DNA of 64,000 bases, from positions 368,159 through 432,158 of the forward strand of contig LSYV01000039.1 of NCBI GenBank assembly GCA_001584585.1, read 5' to 3'. The translations under genes were made by a program, and so were the position numbers. Below, one piece after another: positions 49,401-62,010 of the stretch (positions are counted from its first letter, which is position 1; every line of letters begins with the position of its first letter). The notes below the pieces were generated by a model. The model saw nothing but the letters and a program-made list of their open reading frames with translations, ran no database searches and had not been told where the DNA came from. The DNA is from Gonium pectorale (lineage: Eukaryota; Chlorophyta; Chlorophyceae; Chlamydomonadales; Volvocaceae).

Positions 49401-52400
49401 GGCTGGGTCGACCGTGACGACGACTACGTGCCCAGCTACCGCGAGGTGGTGGGCGACGAGGACGAGGGCGGCCAGCAGGGCACCGAGGGCGTGGACGACG
49501 ACGAGGACGAGGCCTACCTGCGCCAGACGGACGTGTTTGAGGCGACATACAACTTCAGGTGCGGCGCGCCGAAAGCATTTCTTTTCTCGGCAGATGCCGG
49601 GGAAGACGCTGAATACCTGGGTTTACGCTGGGTTTCGGATCAAGTTGGGGCTGCGCCGTGTAGGCTTGGGAAGTGTGGGCAATAGCTTTGGCTGCTGCAG
49701 GTGCTCTAGCTCCTGCGTCTGCGATCTTACGGCTTCTGCGGGGCGAGGCTCGGTTGCTGCTGCGCGCGTGCGGTCGCGGCCGGAGCTGCTCCAGATGGTT
49801 GGTAACGCGGCAAGTGCGCTGAGGCCGCTGCTCCGCCCTCTCCCCTCCGCCGCCCTCCAGGTACGAGGAGCCCGGTGCCGACCGCATCGTCACGCACCCG
49901 CGCAACATTGAGGGCACGGTCCGCAAGCCGGAGGAGAAGCGCAAGCGGCAGCGCGACGCCAAGAAGCAGCGGCTGGAGGCGGCGGAGAACGAGGCACGCG
50001 AGGATGTCAAGCGTCTCAAGAACCTGAAGAAGCAGGAGATTGAGAGCAGGTGGGTTCCCTCGTTGAGATCATGCGCAGTACATCAGAGCGGTGTGGAATT
50101 TGGAAAGCTTGGTCTGAAACACCGGCGTATGCCCTCTCGCCATCGCCCTTCTGAATCATGCCTTCCACTTTGGGGCGTTCCGTTCCGCGGTGGGCGCCCA
50201 TGTCCGATAACCTTCTTACTTTGATCAACCCACGCCGTTTGCCTCAACGCCAGGCTGGACAAATTGCGCCAGGTTGCGGGCGCCGCGGCCCCCGCCTCCA
50301 CCTCCCTGGATGACGTGCTGGAGGGCGACTTCGACCCGGAGGAGTGGGACAAGAAGATGGCGGCAGCATTTGACGACGCATACTACGACGTACGTGGTTG
50401 TGCAAGTCTTGGGCGGAAGACGTGTGTCAACGGGTGCGGGCAGGCCGAAGTACCAGTCGTGTGCGTGCTGTATTCTCCGGACTCCCACCAGTATTTCGCT
50501 CAACGGCAAGCGCAATGCTGGGTTGCCGCGGTCGGTTGTGTTGAGTGGCAGTCGGGGGGGGGGGGGTAATGCATGCCCCGGCAATGAACGTTGAGCGCGG
50601 GCCCAGCATGGGCTGGTGCTCTGCCACTTGGGTCGGCTGCATATCCTGTCTGCCTCCGTCTCCCATACTCACCCCTGGAAACGTATTCCTGGTGTATGAA
50701 GGCAAGACGGGCTTGGCCGCCGATAGGGAAGCGCTAGCAGCTCCTTTTGAACTGAAGTTGGAGAGTTGAACTCACGTTCCCACACATGACTTCCCGAATT
50801 TCTGTCCATGGGCTTCTGCAGGTCGAGGAGGAGCTGGAGGGCCTGCAGGAGGACCTGGACCTTCTGGCGGGAGACGGTGAGGACGACGGGGACGGCGACG
50901 ACGGAGAGGACAGCAGTGGAGATGAGGAGGGCAGGCCCGTGCGGTTCAACACACTAAAGAAGAAGCTGAAGGAGCTGGACGCCGTCAGCGAGGAGCCCGA
51001 GGTGGGGTTAGGGAAGTCAAAGAGGGCGGGTAGGCGGAATGGAAGAGGGCTGGGTTGGCGCGCAGCAGGGCGGAGGCCCCATGCGCGGCTCCTGCATCGC
51101 ATGATTTTCGGTACGCGGTGCATAAGATGTGGTTCAGGCGGGATCCTGCGATACATTGCGCCAGTTGGCAACTGCGGCTTTCCTCTGCCCCCATCCTTAG
51201 GAGGAGGGCGGCGAGGGCAAGAAGGGCAAGAAGGGCAAGGCGCGGCCGGACGCCGAGGCCTTGGCCCGGCAGCGCGCCGAGCTGCAGCGGCTGCTTGAGG
51301 AGTACTACAAGCTGGACTATGAGGACAACGTGGGCGGGATCAAGACGCGGTTCCGGTATAAAGAGGTGAGCGGGGCGCGCTGGCAGGGGCGCAGTGTTGT
51401 GCCGGACAGGCGTGCGCCGGGGTGCCCCGGGGTTAAGGGGCTGAAAACATGTTTAGCGCCTGTAGCATTTCGGGTTGCCAGGTAAGCGACTAGTGGGGAC
51501 CTCGAGCGGGTTGTGGACCTCTCTCGGGGGCGGGGGCTGACTCAGCTGCCGTTTAGTTAGCAACATGGATTGGCATGCTTGCGAGATAGTATCGCATGAC
51601 GTTGTAGCTGAACAAGGGGGCTGGCGCCCGGGACAGGCGAGCTCAGTTGAGGCCGCCCCGTGTGTGGTAGTACTATTCGCGGCTGGTCCGTGCGCGAGCG
51701 TAGCGCCGGTGCGCCGGCGCATGCCATGCTCGGAGGGCTGCAACACGCAAGACCCTTTCCCCCGACGGTATCATGCCGCTTGCGCTGATGTTGTTTCATC
51801 GACGGGGCCTCGCTCCCAACCGCCAGGTGCCGGCGAGCACGTTCGGCCTGGACGTGGCGGACATCCTGCGGCTGGACGACAAGATGCTGAACCAGGTGGT
51901 GGGCATCAAGCGCCTGGCGCCCTACCGCACCGACCTGGAGAAGCAGCGGCCCAACTACAAGGCGCTGGAGATGATCAAGGGAGACCTGGGTGAGCATAGC
52001 ATTCTGTCGATGTGCGTTTCGCGTCGCTGAGTGGGCGTTACGTCCGGGAGGGGTTGGAGCGCGTGGCCAATTTACTATGACAACATGCTGCTTGGCCAGG
52101 AATCGTAACCTTGTGTGCCCCTTGTTCGCTTCGCAGCCAACTTCAAGAAGGAGCGGAGGCAGTACAAGAAGCGCGAGTGGGAGAAGGGGCAAGGCTGGCA
52201 CGGCAAGGCAGGACAGCGCAACGCCGCGCAGGGCGAGCCGAACGGTGCGGCGGCGCAGGATGGAGAGCAGCGGCAACGAAAGCGCAAGGATCACGACCGG
52301 CGGGAACGGCCGGCTGGCGGCGACGCCGACGGAGAGGCGGGCCCCGGACCCGGCTCAGACGCGACGGCGGCGGAGGCCGCGAAGGGCGGCGACCGCCCCA

Positions 52401-52753
52401 AGAAGCGGAAAGAGCGGCCGGACAGCGATGCAGCCGATGGCGAGAAGCAGCCTGCTCGCAAGCCCGGGCGAGAGCAGCACAAGCCAAAGCACGAGCGGCA
52501 ACCGGTAGACCCTCAGCAGGCACGCCTCGCGTCGTACGCAGTGCCGACGCTAAAGAAGGAATCGGGCGGTTGGCAAGAGGGCAGCAAGGCAGGAGGCAAG
52601 AAGCGCAAGCACGGGGAGGAGGGCGGGCAGGGCGGCCAGAAGGGTGAGGCTAAGGCGTCGGATGGGCCGCAGCTGACGCGTGCGCAGAAGAAGAATATGA
52701 AGAGGTCGCAGAAGCGCGCCGAAAAGCGGGTCCCGACGGCCACGGCCGGGTAG
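46430..52753 (+). CDS. KRI1: KRI1 ribosome-biogenesis factor
   Basis: KRI1 is a nucleolar protein needed for 40S subunit assembly and works with KRR1 and snR30. Exons: 46430-46549, 46659-46733, 47125-47208, 47514-47717, 47987-48130, 48416-48583, 48928-49005, 49401-49558, 49861-50049, 50254-50389, 50822-51001, 51201-51365, 51827-51989, 52137-52753 (TAG); phases agree, about 826 residues. Family blocks: AYAARFEHNKRREELHRLQ near the start, KPMFLKDLIAKQ, NPDDKFLKEYIVSK, the KRI1 signature FRYEEPGADRIVTHPR, KRLKNLKKQEIESRLDKL, FDPEEWDKKMAAAFDDAYY and YKLDYEDNVGG followed by TRFRYKE. Acidic Asp/Glu runs alternate with basic stretches and the tail is Lys/Arg-rich, as expected of a nucleolar factor. 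Exon 4 most likely ends at a GC donor (47,718); using GT at 47,730 would add four residues. Confidence 0.95.
49055..49080 (+). repeat. CTGCAC hexanucleotide microsatellite in KRI1 intron 7
   Basis: Four tandem CTGCAC units lie about 50 bp inside the intron after exon 48928-49005. Each contains CAC/CTGCA-type motifs resembling splice acceptors, but none is used in the model. Confidence 0.8.
50554..50566 (+). repeat. 13-bp G homopolymer in KRI1 intron 10
   Basis: A run of 13 G residues lies in the intron between exons 50389 and 50822. Such runs are prone to length error in assemblies. Confidence 0.8.
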
Positions 52754-53664
52754 GGCGGTACGACCAGGGGGTCGAACCCATAGGTTGGTTGTGTCTTTAC
52801 AGGTCAAGTTGGTGGCGGGTAGGCGAAGGGGTGGAACACACAGCCTACTGCATGGAGCTGAAGTACAGGACTGCCAAGTGCGTGAGTCTTGAAATACTGG
52901 ACCGGAACGCTGCAGGGTCGGTATGTACTTCGCACGTTTGTTACAGTTATAGCTACGGTTGGTGCCAAGGGCATTGCGAACGTGGGCGGTAGATGCTTTC
53001 GTACTGATTACTATATGTGTCCTGGCTGGCCTGAAGGTGCAAGCCGTGCATTTGGCAACGGTCTTGTATTGGTGCCAGTACTCCGCAAACGGGGACTTGG
53101 CGGCTGACTGTGCCAAATGACCATGATGCGATACAATCCTGGGCTTGGAGGTGCCGTACATTCCGTACCCGAGGGTACTGTGCTGGCTACTACCGGGCCG
53201 GCATCGACCTTGACTCCTCGCCGTTTGAATGCACGCAAGTGGAGCAGCCTGTAATACCCGACCCGACTGCCATAGGTCGCCAGATTTGGTACCCCTCTGT
53301 TTCTGCCGCTGTTCCGAGTGCCTCCCTGCGCTCCGCGCGGGGTGCAGCTCGAGTCAGCCATTTCAGCCATAGGTATCGGGACGGTCTGCGGCAGTAAGCC
53401 AGGTAAAGCGGGGGGCAGGCTTAGTACGCGTCATTCTTGAACGGCTCAAAGATCCAGTGCAAGATCATGGCTCTGATGAGGCCTGGAGGCAACGGGTGGT
53501 CCGGGGTGGCGTGCGGGTTTTGTTGCCGTACCGTCGTACTGCGAGTTCTCTTGAGCTGAAGCGGAGCCCAGACCCGTCATTACTTGGGCATAAGTCACTG
53601 AACACCTGTCGCGTTGCCGAATATCTAGACCGCTTACTTGCTACCCTTTAACGTTCTCGGCACC
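52754..53664. other. KRI1-NOP58 intergenic region
   Basis: About 910 bp between the KRI1 stop and NOP58 ATG, same orientation. A TGTAA at 53,250-53,254 is a candidate KRI1 poly(A) signal, leaving about 410 bp for the NOP58 promoter and 5' UTR. Open frames here show no domain. Confidence 0.5.
53250..53254 (+). terminator. TGTAA polyadenylation signal, KRI1
   Basis: TGTAA about 500 bp after the KRI1 stop; chlorophyte 3' UTRs of this length are common. Confidence 0.4.
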
Positions 53665-56389
53665 ATGTTGCTTCTTTTCGAAACAGCGGCCGGATATGCG
53701 CTGTTTAAAGTACTTAAGGAGAAGAAGATAGAGGAGGCAGAAGTAAGCGTTCTAGCTTTTGCAGTCGGCGGGCGCTGTGAGACGGCTACTGACGGCGGCG
53801 GCTTGCGTGCGCGCAGGACCTCGCCAGCGACTTCCAGACTCTTGAACAGGCGCAAAAGGTATGGCAGTGACTCAATGAGAAGCTCTAACGAACCGACGAA
53901 AGATGGCGCATGACGGACTTTCGCTCACCCTACAGATTGTTAAGCTTAAAGCTTTCAGCAAGTTTGAGAACACAACCGAGGCGCTTGCTGCAGCTACCGC
54001 ACTTGTCGACAGCAAGCTCAGCAAGGGTACGCTGTGTCGCCATCGTGTCGGCCGGCATCAGCTGTGTATGACATGCTGCGCGTCACCACAGGCCTTAAGA
54101 AGTTCCTGAAGAAGCACGTTGACGAGGATGAGAAGCTCGCTGTGCTGGACAAGAAGCTTGGCAGCATCGTGCAGGAAAAGCTCGGTCTGAACGTGCTGTG
54201 GAGGTGAGCTCTCGGGCCAACCGCATCGGCATGCCCTCACTCCGTCCCCCCTCATTCCCTCCCTTGCCCGCTCTTGCCGGGACTGACATCCATCCCGCAC
54301 CCGCCGCTATGCAGCAACGGCATTCTGGAGCTCAGCCGCGGCATCCGCAACCAGCTGACTGGCCTCATCAGGTGGGCATCGCGCGCCGCGCTCATATCAT
54401 TGGAGACAAGGAACCGGGAATGTCCCGGGCAGTGGTGCAGCGCGGCGAAGTTGGAGCAGGCAATACTTGCTACGGCCTGGCTCACGGGGTGTCAGCCTGC
54501 CCATGACCGCAGTTGCCCCCTGAACTCGCCGCGGCTTCCCATTTCCCAACGCTGTGGTCCCGGTTGCCTTGTGCCGTGCTGCTATTTACGCCGTTGAATT
54601 GCTTGTATCCTTTGCCAATTCCGCTTTCCCCTCTCCCCGCAGCGGCCTGGCCGGCGCAGACCTGCGCCCCATGTCCCTGGGCCTGAGCCACAGCCTTTCC
54701 CGCTACAAGCTCAAGTTCAGCCCCGACAAGGTGGACACCATGATTGTGCAGGCCATCGGCCTCCTGGACGACCTGGATAAGGAGCTGAACACTTATGCCA
54801 TGCGCGTGCGTGAGTGGTACGGCTGGCACTTCCCGGAGATGACCAAGATTGTGACCGATAACATCCAGTACGCCAAGTCGGTGGTCTTCATGGGCACGCG
54901 CGACCAGGCTGCGGGCCTGGACTTCTCCGGCATTCTCGAGGAGGAGGTTGAGGGCCAGCTCAAGGCCGCGGCCCAGGTGTCCATGGGGACCGACATCAGC
55001 GAGACGGACCTGGACAACATCAAGGACCTGGCGCACCAGGTCATCGCCCTGTCGGAGTACCGCGGCCAGCTCTTCGAGTACCTGCGCAATCGCATGGCCG
55101 CCATCGCGCCCAACCTCACGGTGTTGGTAGGCGAGCTCGTGGGCGCACGCCTGATCGCGCACGCCGGCAGCCTGGTGAACCTGGCCAAGCAGCCCGCCAG
55201 CACGGTCCAGATCCTGGGCGCGGAGAAGGCGCTCTTCCGCGCCCTGAAGACCAAGCACGAGACGCCGAAGTACGGCCTGATCTACCACGCGTCGCTCATC
55301 GGCCAGTCGGCGCCCAAGTATAAGGGCAAGATCAGCCGCGTGCTGGCGGCCAAGTGTGCACTGTCCATCCGCGTTGACGCGCTGGGCGACACCAACGATG
55401 CAACGGTCGGCATTGAGGCGCGGCAAAAGGTGCGCTACGAGTAAGGGTTGGCGGTCCTGAACCTGAGATCCGGCGGTAAGGGGCCTTCTGTGGGGCAACA
55501 TTTCGGAGGACTCGGGAGTGGGCGCGCACCACAGCGGAGGGGAAGATACGCCGCGTATAGCGCACGGCCTCGGTGCATCAAAACGAGCGGTTTCACCGCA
55601 TGTGCCTCGTAAACACCCGCGGTTCGCTCTGAGTGTGAGCGCCGGTCACTCCTTGTGCATCCCTGCTGATCCACTAAGGCCTGCAAACTTCTGGGTGGCT
55701 TCAAACCCACAGGTGGAGGCTCGGTTGCGGCAACTAGAGGGCAAGCTCCAGGGCACGGAGGCGGGTACCGCGAAGGGCAAGGAGCAGCCCGCCAAGTACG
55801 ACAAGGCGCGACAGGGCGTCACGCCAGCGCTGGCCACGCAGCCCAAGGCGTACAATGCGGACGCAGACGTCGTGGACGCGGCCCCAGCGGAGAAGAAGGT
55901 ACGCACGGGGATGACAATTGTGCGGGATGGGTCGAGGGTTGCGTTAAAGTCTGTGGTACTGGCCTTCATCTGTACGCCTAGGCACAGTTGCTTCCCAGCG
56001 GTGATGTCGAAGATCTCAAATGCGTGTGCTGTACTTACCTTTTTTGTAGGAGAAGAAGGACAAGAAGAAGAAGAAGGCCGCGGAGGAGGAGGCCCCTGCG
56101 CCCGCGGAGGAGCAACCCAAGAAGAAGAAGGCCAAGGTGGCAGACGGGGAAGCCAATGGAAAGGTAAGAAGACACTTGTAGGGCGGCTTGCGATCGTGAC
56201 GAAAACTTGATCTGATGTTACAGAGCGTGTCACATGCCGAGGGAAGCATACACCTGTTTGTTGCGACATTGCGTCGGGATAGAAGCATACGGTCGGAATC
56301 CCCACTTGTGATGAATCGCCCACTTGCAGGAGGAGAAAAAGGCCAAGAAGGATAAGGAGGGGAAGAAGAAGAAGAAGGGGGACGAGTAA
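53665..56389 (+). CDS. NOP58: NOP58 box C/D snoRNP core protein
   Basis: NOP58 binds box C/D snoRNAs with NOP56, fibrillarin and SNU13 and is needed for rRNA 2'-O-methylation and processing. Exons: 53665-53742, 53817-53858, 53936-54026, 54092-54203, 54315-54371, 54643-55429, 55713-55898, 56050-56163, 56330-56389 (TAA); phases agree, 508 residues, the usual length. The start [19 protein letters not shown] is the NOP5 N-terminal domain. The NOP domain is clear ([20 protein letters not shown], then [20 protein letters not shown] and [20 protein letters not shown]). The start [10 protein letters not shown], not MIVLFE-type NOP56 sequence, and the C-terminal Lys-rich KKE/KKD tail spread over the last three exons distinguish it as NOP58. 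It follows KRI1 in the same direction. Confidence 0.97.
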
Positions 56390-56557
56390 ACGGGCCTTCA
56401 CCGCCCTTTCCGGAACTGGATTACGGACTGGATTGTGAGCGGATGGTGCCGTGCCCTGGCGGGTGCCAGGTGTATTCGTTCAAGCAGCATACTTACGTAG
56501 TACCGCAGCATTGCAAAACACTGAGGTCGGCGGAGCAACACCTCAACCAGGGGCGCT

Positions 56558-56562
56558 TGTAA
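56558..56562 (+). terminator. TGTAA polyadenylation signal, NOP58
   Basis: TGTAA 170 bp downstream of the NOP58 stop, at the expected distance for a chlorophyte poly(A) signal. Confidence 0.5.
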
Positions 56563-57676
56563 ACCGCCGCGGTTTAGGATTGAAGTACTGAACGCTACAC
56601 TTGTTGGTATACGGGGCACACAAGGGAGTTTGTGGGGATGACGCGGAGTGGGCGGACGGGATTTTCGTGTTCCTTTGGAGCGCTGCTGTTGGTCAGTGCT
56701 GGACGTTGCGCTTGGACGATGTATATGGTCCCAGGACATTCAGGACTCTCTCAGATGGATCAGGAGATGAAGGTGCTTGGGCTGAGAGAAGCTCGTAGTT
56801 TGCTTTGCAATAGTGCCCACGGAGTTCTGATGATGGGCAACTTGATACGCTGTAACAAGCGGCTTTCGCAGTGTCCTGCATTGGTGGTCACGGCCCGCGC
56901 ACAGCGTTTCACGTCCGCGTGCTTGAGGAGTAAGATTCTGTCTCCAGCAGGATACGGCAGGGTGGATGGATGAACTCTGAAATGACAAGCGGTCTATGTC
57001 GGGCCATACCTAATGTGCACGTGCGAGGCAAGTCCGGCGCTCTGCACTGGCGCTCTGACGGCTGTTAATAACGGAACCGAGCACTTCTTTCTATGTACGC
57101 TAAATGCCGTCCGTCCACGATTGGGGTACCCGCATACCCTTCAGCTTTGTGTGGGTTTTAAGCTGCGAACTTGTCTGCGAAAGGCACAAGAGGCACGAAA
57201 TGAGTGGTATGCGTACCTTCTGGACGGTGACAGGCAATCATGCGATTGGTCTGCCAAAGCACAGCCAGCTAGTGGATCCAATTAGAAGGAGGGTATCTCC
57301 TAAACGGGCGGCACTGGGCACGGGTTCCACTGCACTGTCCCACGGGACCGCTCCCGATGCACCTCGCGCACAAGTTGTAACAACTGCACTACGAGTTACA
57401 CTGCTGTTACACGAGTTACTTTGACTTACTCAATGTGTCCATGTGACCGAGTACTGCTGGACGGCACTACGGAGAGAATGGCAATCCAGCCCTAGTCTAG
57501 AATAAATACGGGCAAGCCGGGGGACCACGACTCAATCATTTAGCAGTCATGAAGGCGTATGCCGCGACAAAGTCTTGCGCGACCCACTACGCACAAGTAG
57601 ACTGCACCAAATTATAGCCACTAGCAATAACATGCTATAAACATCGATAGCTGCTTCCTCTTGGTCAAACTGAGAT
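56563..57676. other. Intergenic region upstream of the CTFxP-motif gene
   Basis: About 1.1 kb with no supportable gene. The segment 57,370-57,425 contains a loose repetition of the words GTTACACTG / GTTACACGAGTTAC. The right end must carry the promoter and 5' UTR of the following gene; AATAAATAC near 57,500 is an AT-rich candidate element only. Confidence 0.4.
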
Positions 57677-60600
57677 ATGCTGGTGCCAGAGCTGACCGGC
57701 CTGAGCCCGGAGGAGGCTGCACTTATATCTGACGTGCTGTCGCAGCTGAGTCTGGGGGAAAATCCCAAAAGTAGCGCTGGGACCGGGCAGGTCAGCCAGG
57801 CGCGACGCATTGCCTTCCAGCCTTTGCTCTGTGGCTCCAGCCCGAGCACTCTGTCCGTTTCTGCAGAACACGTCTGCGCTCGGACTGCAACATGATGCTG
57901 ATTTGCGGGAGATAGAGCTGGCAGAGCAGGTAGGAACAAGGGACGAAACCCAGCTGGTCTACGTGTCTTGCGGTTGGCACTCACTGACGCAGGACGGTGG
58001 CATGGTAAACAGGCGATTGAACAGGAGCTTCGGGGCTTTCCGGTATCGCCAGATGCTATGAGACGGAGCCCTGGCGTCGCCACGGCGCCGACCCAGCACG
58101 CTTCACGGCAGGCTTGGGCAGGTCGGTGCCAGCGCACCTAGTCACTACACCGTTCGCTTTATATTACTCCACCCTGATGCAGATGGTGTTTCGGTGCAAC
58201 ATGGTTCCGGGCCTTACAATTCCACCGCAGAGCGGGTAGGGCCCTGCCATCCCGCGGAAGTTGCCTACTCGACGTTGACGGGGCCAGGCCCTCAAATCCT
58301 ACGAGAAGCGCAGCCGAAGCTGGACCCTTTCCTCCAGGAGGTTTACCAACGCTCAGCACTCGCTGGCACGCCTACTGGTGTAGCCTCGCCAAGGGTGGCT
58401 GAGGACCCTGGGCAGGGCGTGCGCGGCCCGGATGAGCGGCAGGAGGTCGGGAGCTCTGCGCGTACCGCGCCAGAACCCGAGCCTGTGCACCAATCCCAGG
58501 GCACAGCCCAGGCGAATCCACAGGCAGCCACAACGCTGCAGAGCATGCGGGAACAGCTACGGCGGCAGCAGCAGACAGCTAACCGAGCGTCAGCGTCCTT
58601 GTCCTCTGGGGCACCTGGAACTGCATTTCGGTCTGGGAGCATCCGTGGCGAGCTGAATGTATTCGGCTTCGACACGCCAGCGTCGAAAGCTATACCTGCA
58701 TTTGGTAAGCTGGGCCGGCACTGGCCACTGTACTCGAACTGTCAGTATCCTCATCGCGCAACCCTCTTTGTAGGTGACAGCCACAACAGTGGAGCCTTCT
58801 CGCGCAGTCTGTCTGCCAGCACCGCTGCGCAGGCTGCAAACCAGGTGGCTAGCCGGCAACGCCGCACACCTGCAGCTCCTTCCAGCAGCAGCGCCTCAAA
58901 AGCCTTCACCATGCTGAATGCGCGCACCAACCCTGAGCGCTATGGCTCGGACTTGGGCCAGGCTGATGCCTGTTCCGCGTCGTCGGCGAAAGCGTCCATA
59001 AGGCTGCCAGAAAACGAGCGGTCATCAAGGCTGCAGCAAATGTACGAGCGCTCATGGCAGTTCCGGAAGCGATGCGAAGAGCGGTACGCCAAGGAGCGGC
59101 AGGAGCGGGAGGCGATTGAGATGCAGGGCTGCACCTTCTCGCCCCAGATAACTACTGCCTCTCAACTAATTGTGCAGGCAAGCACACTGCCGCTGTAAGC
59201 GGCTGCGGAGGGTGGACGACTGCATGGGGCGCGTGTCACACGCACCAAATCGAATTGCAGGCATAGCTCAGCGAACACAGACTACAAGTTGGCTTCGGTC
59301 TCATAACGAAGGCTGTCAGATTGTCCTAGCAACTCCTCGTCGTTTTCACGACACGCCACTAAATATTTCTCTGCGCCCCGGAACTGGTGGATGCAGGGCA
59401 AGCCGCCCTCAGAGGTTTACTCTGAGCTGTCACGCTGGGCTACGCCCACGAAGCACCAGCAGGAGGGTGGCAGCGGCTACCGGCAACAGGCATCTCCGGG
59501 GCCTCTTGGCTTTGGGCAGACCGCCAGCAGCATCTCCTTAACCGGACGAGCCGGCGAGAGCAGCAAGGCCACCGGCGGCAGCAGAGCGCCCTCAGGTGCC
59601 GCCTTAAGCAATAACCACAGCACAGGCAGCAGCGCTCGCGCATCGGTTGTATCTGGCGGTGCTTCTGTACAGGCCGGTGCGCGGCTATACCAGCGAGCAA
59701 TGGATCAGCGCGCACGCCACGAGGAGCGCATGGCAAAGCAGATTGAGGAGGAGGAGCGCGCGAGGCGGTTCACCGCATCAGTACAGAGTGTGACTCCGCG
59801 CCTCTACAACCCACATGAGCCCGCAGCCCGCCACCTCCCGACGGGCATGGAGCAATGCACTTTTCATCCCAGGCAAGCCATACAAGTGCAGGCTCTTTCT
59901 AGTTGTACTGTGTTTGCGCCTGTGCGACTGTTTGGTGTGGTTGAACTTTCGTTCCACGCCAAACGTGATTGGCGGATATCGCCACCAGCAGCCGTACTCC
60001 CATCGTTAAAACGTCCGTGACGGTGCCCCACAGAACCCGCTATCAGGTCATGTCCAGCCGGGCCTTCGAGCACGGCGATGATGCCGGACTCCACCAACGG
60101 TTCGACGACCGTGAGCGCTGTTCAAGAAGCGCTCACCGGGGCCGGCGCGATGCTGGTTCATCCCTTGCCATGTCTGGTTCAGCAGGGAGCTCCTTCACGG
60201 TTTCTTCCGGTCGTCCTAAGTCCGCACCGCACATGCGCATCAGTGGCGAGAGGTCGCCGGCATCTAGAGCGCCCAGCGTGCCTTACTTTGCCGACTCGGG
60301 TAGGAGGCCGCCCAGCGCCGCTGGCACGCAGCATAGCGTTGGTGCTCATACAACGATGAGCATCAGCCCTGAGCTGGACTGGGAGGAGTTCTTGGCGCGC
60401 CAGGACCGCTTCCTTACGGAGCGCCAATGCAAGATTCAGATGTCCGAACAGGTATGTGGGGTACCCAATCCATTCCGACCTGCAGGAGTAACGTGCTGCA
60501 ATGTGGGGGTGCAATTTGACGGGTGTTCGGTGACATGGATTTGGTACAGCGAACGTCCATAGTCCACCTGTGCCCCTGTCGTCTGAGTAAACCGTGTGTC

Positions 60601-62010
60601 TTGCCTTCCCATGCCGCAGAGTGGCCCAACTGTGCCACGAATGTCGCCAGGGAGCCGGCGGCTTCTAAAGGAGCGGCAGCTGCGTAACAGCGGAGCGCGT
60701 GCTGCTGGCACGGAATTCGGAGCCGGCGATGCTGCTGTTCACGCGTCGGGTGCGCCTGAGTCAATCTCACCAACGCGGCAGGAGAGGCGCTTGCGCACAG
60801 TTCTGGAGATGTACAAGGAATGCACCTTCCAGCCGCGGGTAAGGGCGTGCATCCAAGCCGTGCATTAAGAGGGTGAGGCCTGCCCAAGATGGGAAGTTGA
60901 AATTGTCATGCCTTCGTTGATGGTACGGTTCCCTGAGCCGAAGGGACCCGGTTTCGGTTCATCCAAGCACTTCCCAACCCCCAATGCGCCCCTTGCGTTC
61001 ACAGATCACCCGCAAAGCTGCAGCATTGCCAAGCCGCGCCGTCGAGGACCTGGTGGATGGCGGCCGCTCACGGCGAGAGGAATGGATGGAGCAGCAGCGC
61101 GCTCTGCAGCAACTTCGAGAGATCGAGGAAGCTACCTTCAGGCCGCAGCTCCTTACCAAGGAAGCGTACGCGCACGTAAGGTTGCTATTGGACCATCGTT
61201 TGGCTGCCTTCCTGCAACTTGGAGAACAAGCTGGCTCTGTATCGAGCAAGCCAGTTTTCATGTGCTGCGTGGTGGTATCGGGTTGCTGGTCGGCGATCCT
61301 TTACTAAGCTACCGGAAAATATGCAGGTCCGTCCGCGCATCAACCTCAAGAACCCGGATGCATACCTGGCTCATGAAGCGCATAAGCAGCGCCAGCGCGA
61401 GGCCTTGCGTGCCGAACTGCAGAGCGAGCGGGAGGCGCTCGAACTCCAGCACTGCACGTTCAAGCCCCAGACGACACCGCTGCCAGCGTATCTGATTCGG
61501 AAACTGCAGGAGCAGCACCTTCAGCAGCTGCAGAAGCAGTCGCAGGAGGAGCAGCAGCAGGAGCCAGGCAATGAGTGGGCCGAAGCCGGTATGCTGCTTC
61601 AGGAGCGGTATGCCTATGAGCAGTCCCTCGAGCTACACGATAGCGGGGCTCACAGGGACCCAGCTGAGAACGGCTCTTACGCAGCCCAGTTCGAGACATA
61701 TGCGGCCGAATACGGCTCTTTCAGAACGGCAGCTGAGGTGAGCGAGCGAGTCCACTCTGTGCTGTCTCTCTGTTACGCCTGCAGCTCCATCCTCTCATGG
61801 TCGAAACTGCATCAATGTGCGGCACGCCTTTATGTTGCTGCGGTGTCCGAGGCCCTTAACCTTCTTCACATCTGAATAGCATCCATCAGTGAACTGCATC
61901 AATACCCGTTGCCTCGTGATGTTCATCAGGTGGATACCGAGCAGGACCCGACGGAGCTGGCTTATCAACGCGCTCTGCAGTACGCAAACTTGCATGGCGA
62001 CGAAATGTGA
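57677..62010 (+). CDS. Uncharacterised coiled protein with five CTFxP-type motifs
   Basis: No enzyme domain or known family is recognised. Exons: 57677-57790, 57867-57929, 58025-58121, 58183-58704, 58774-59177, 59397-59872, 60034-60451, 60620-60838, 61005-61175, 61327-61737, 61930-62010 (TGA), phase-consistent, 991 residues. Introns 59178-59396 and 59873-60033 start with GC (CAG|GCAAGC) and are the only way the phases close. The protein has a disordered Ser/Gly/Arg-rich body and recurring units: a charged helix (QMYERSWQFRKRCEERYAKE; LYQRAMDQRARHEERMAKQ; RQREALRAELQSEREALELQ) followed by GCTFSPQI (about residue 384), QCTFHPR (553), ECTFQPR (765), EATFRPQ (813) or HCTFKPQ (870). Similar helix-CTFxP units recur in uncharacterised proteins of flagellated protists, so a basal-body or axonemal cytoskeletal role is possible (inference). 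Confidence 0.8.

Noticed and set aside
54482..55501. A 339-codon minus-strand open frame opposite NOP58
   Set aside because: Antisense shadow of a strongly conserved exon; no recognisable fold.
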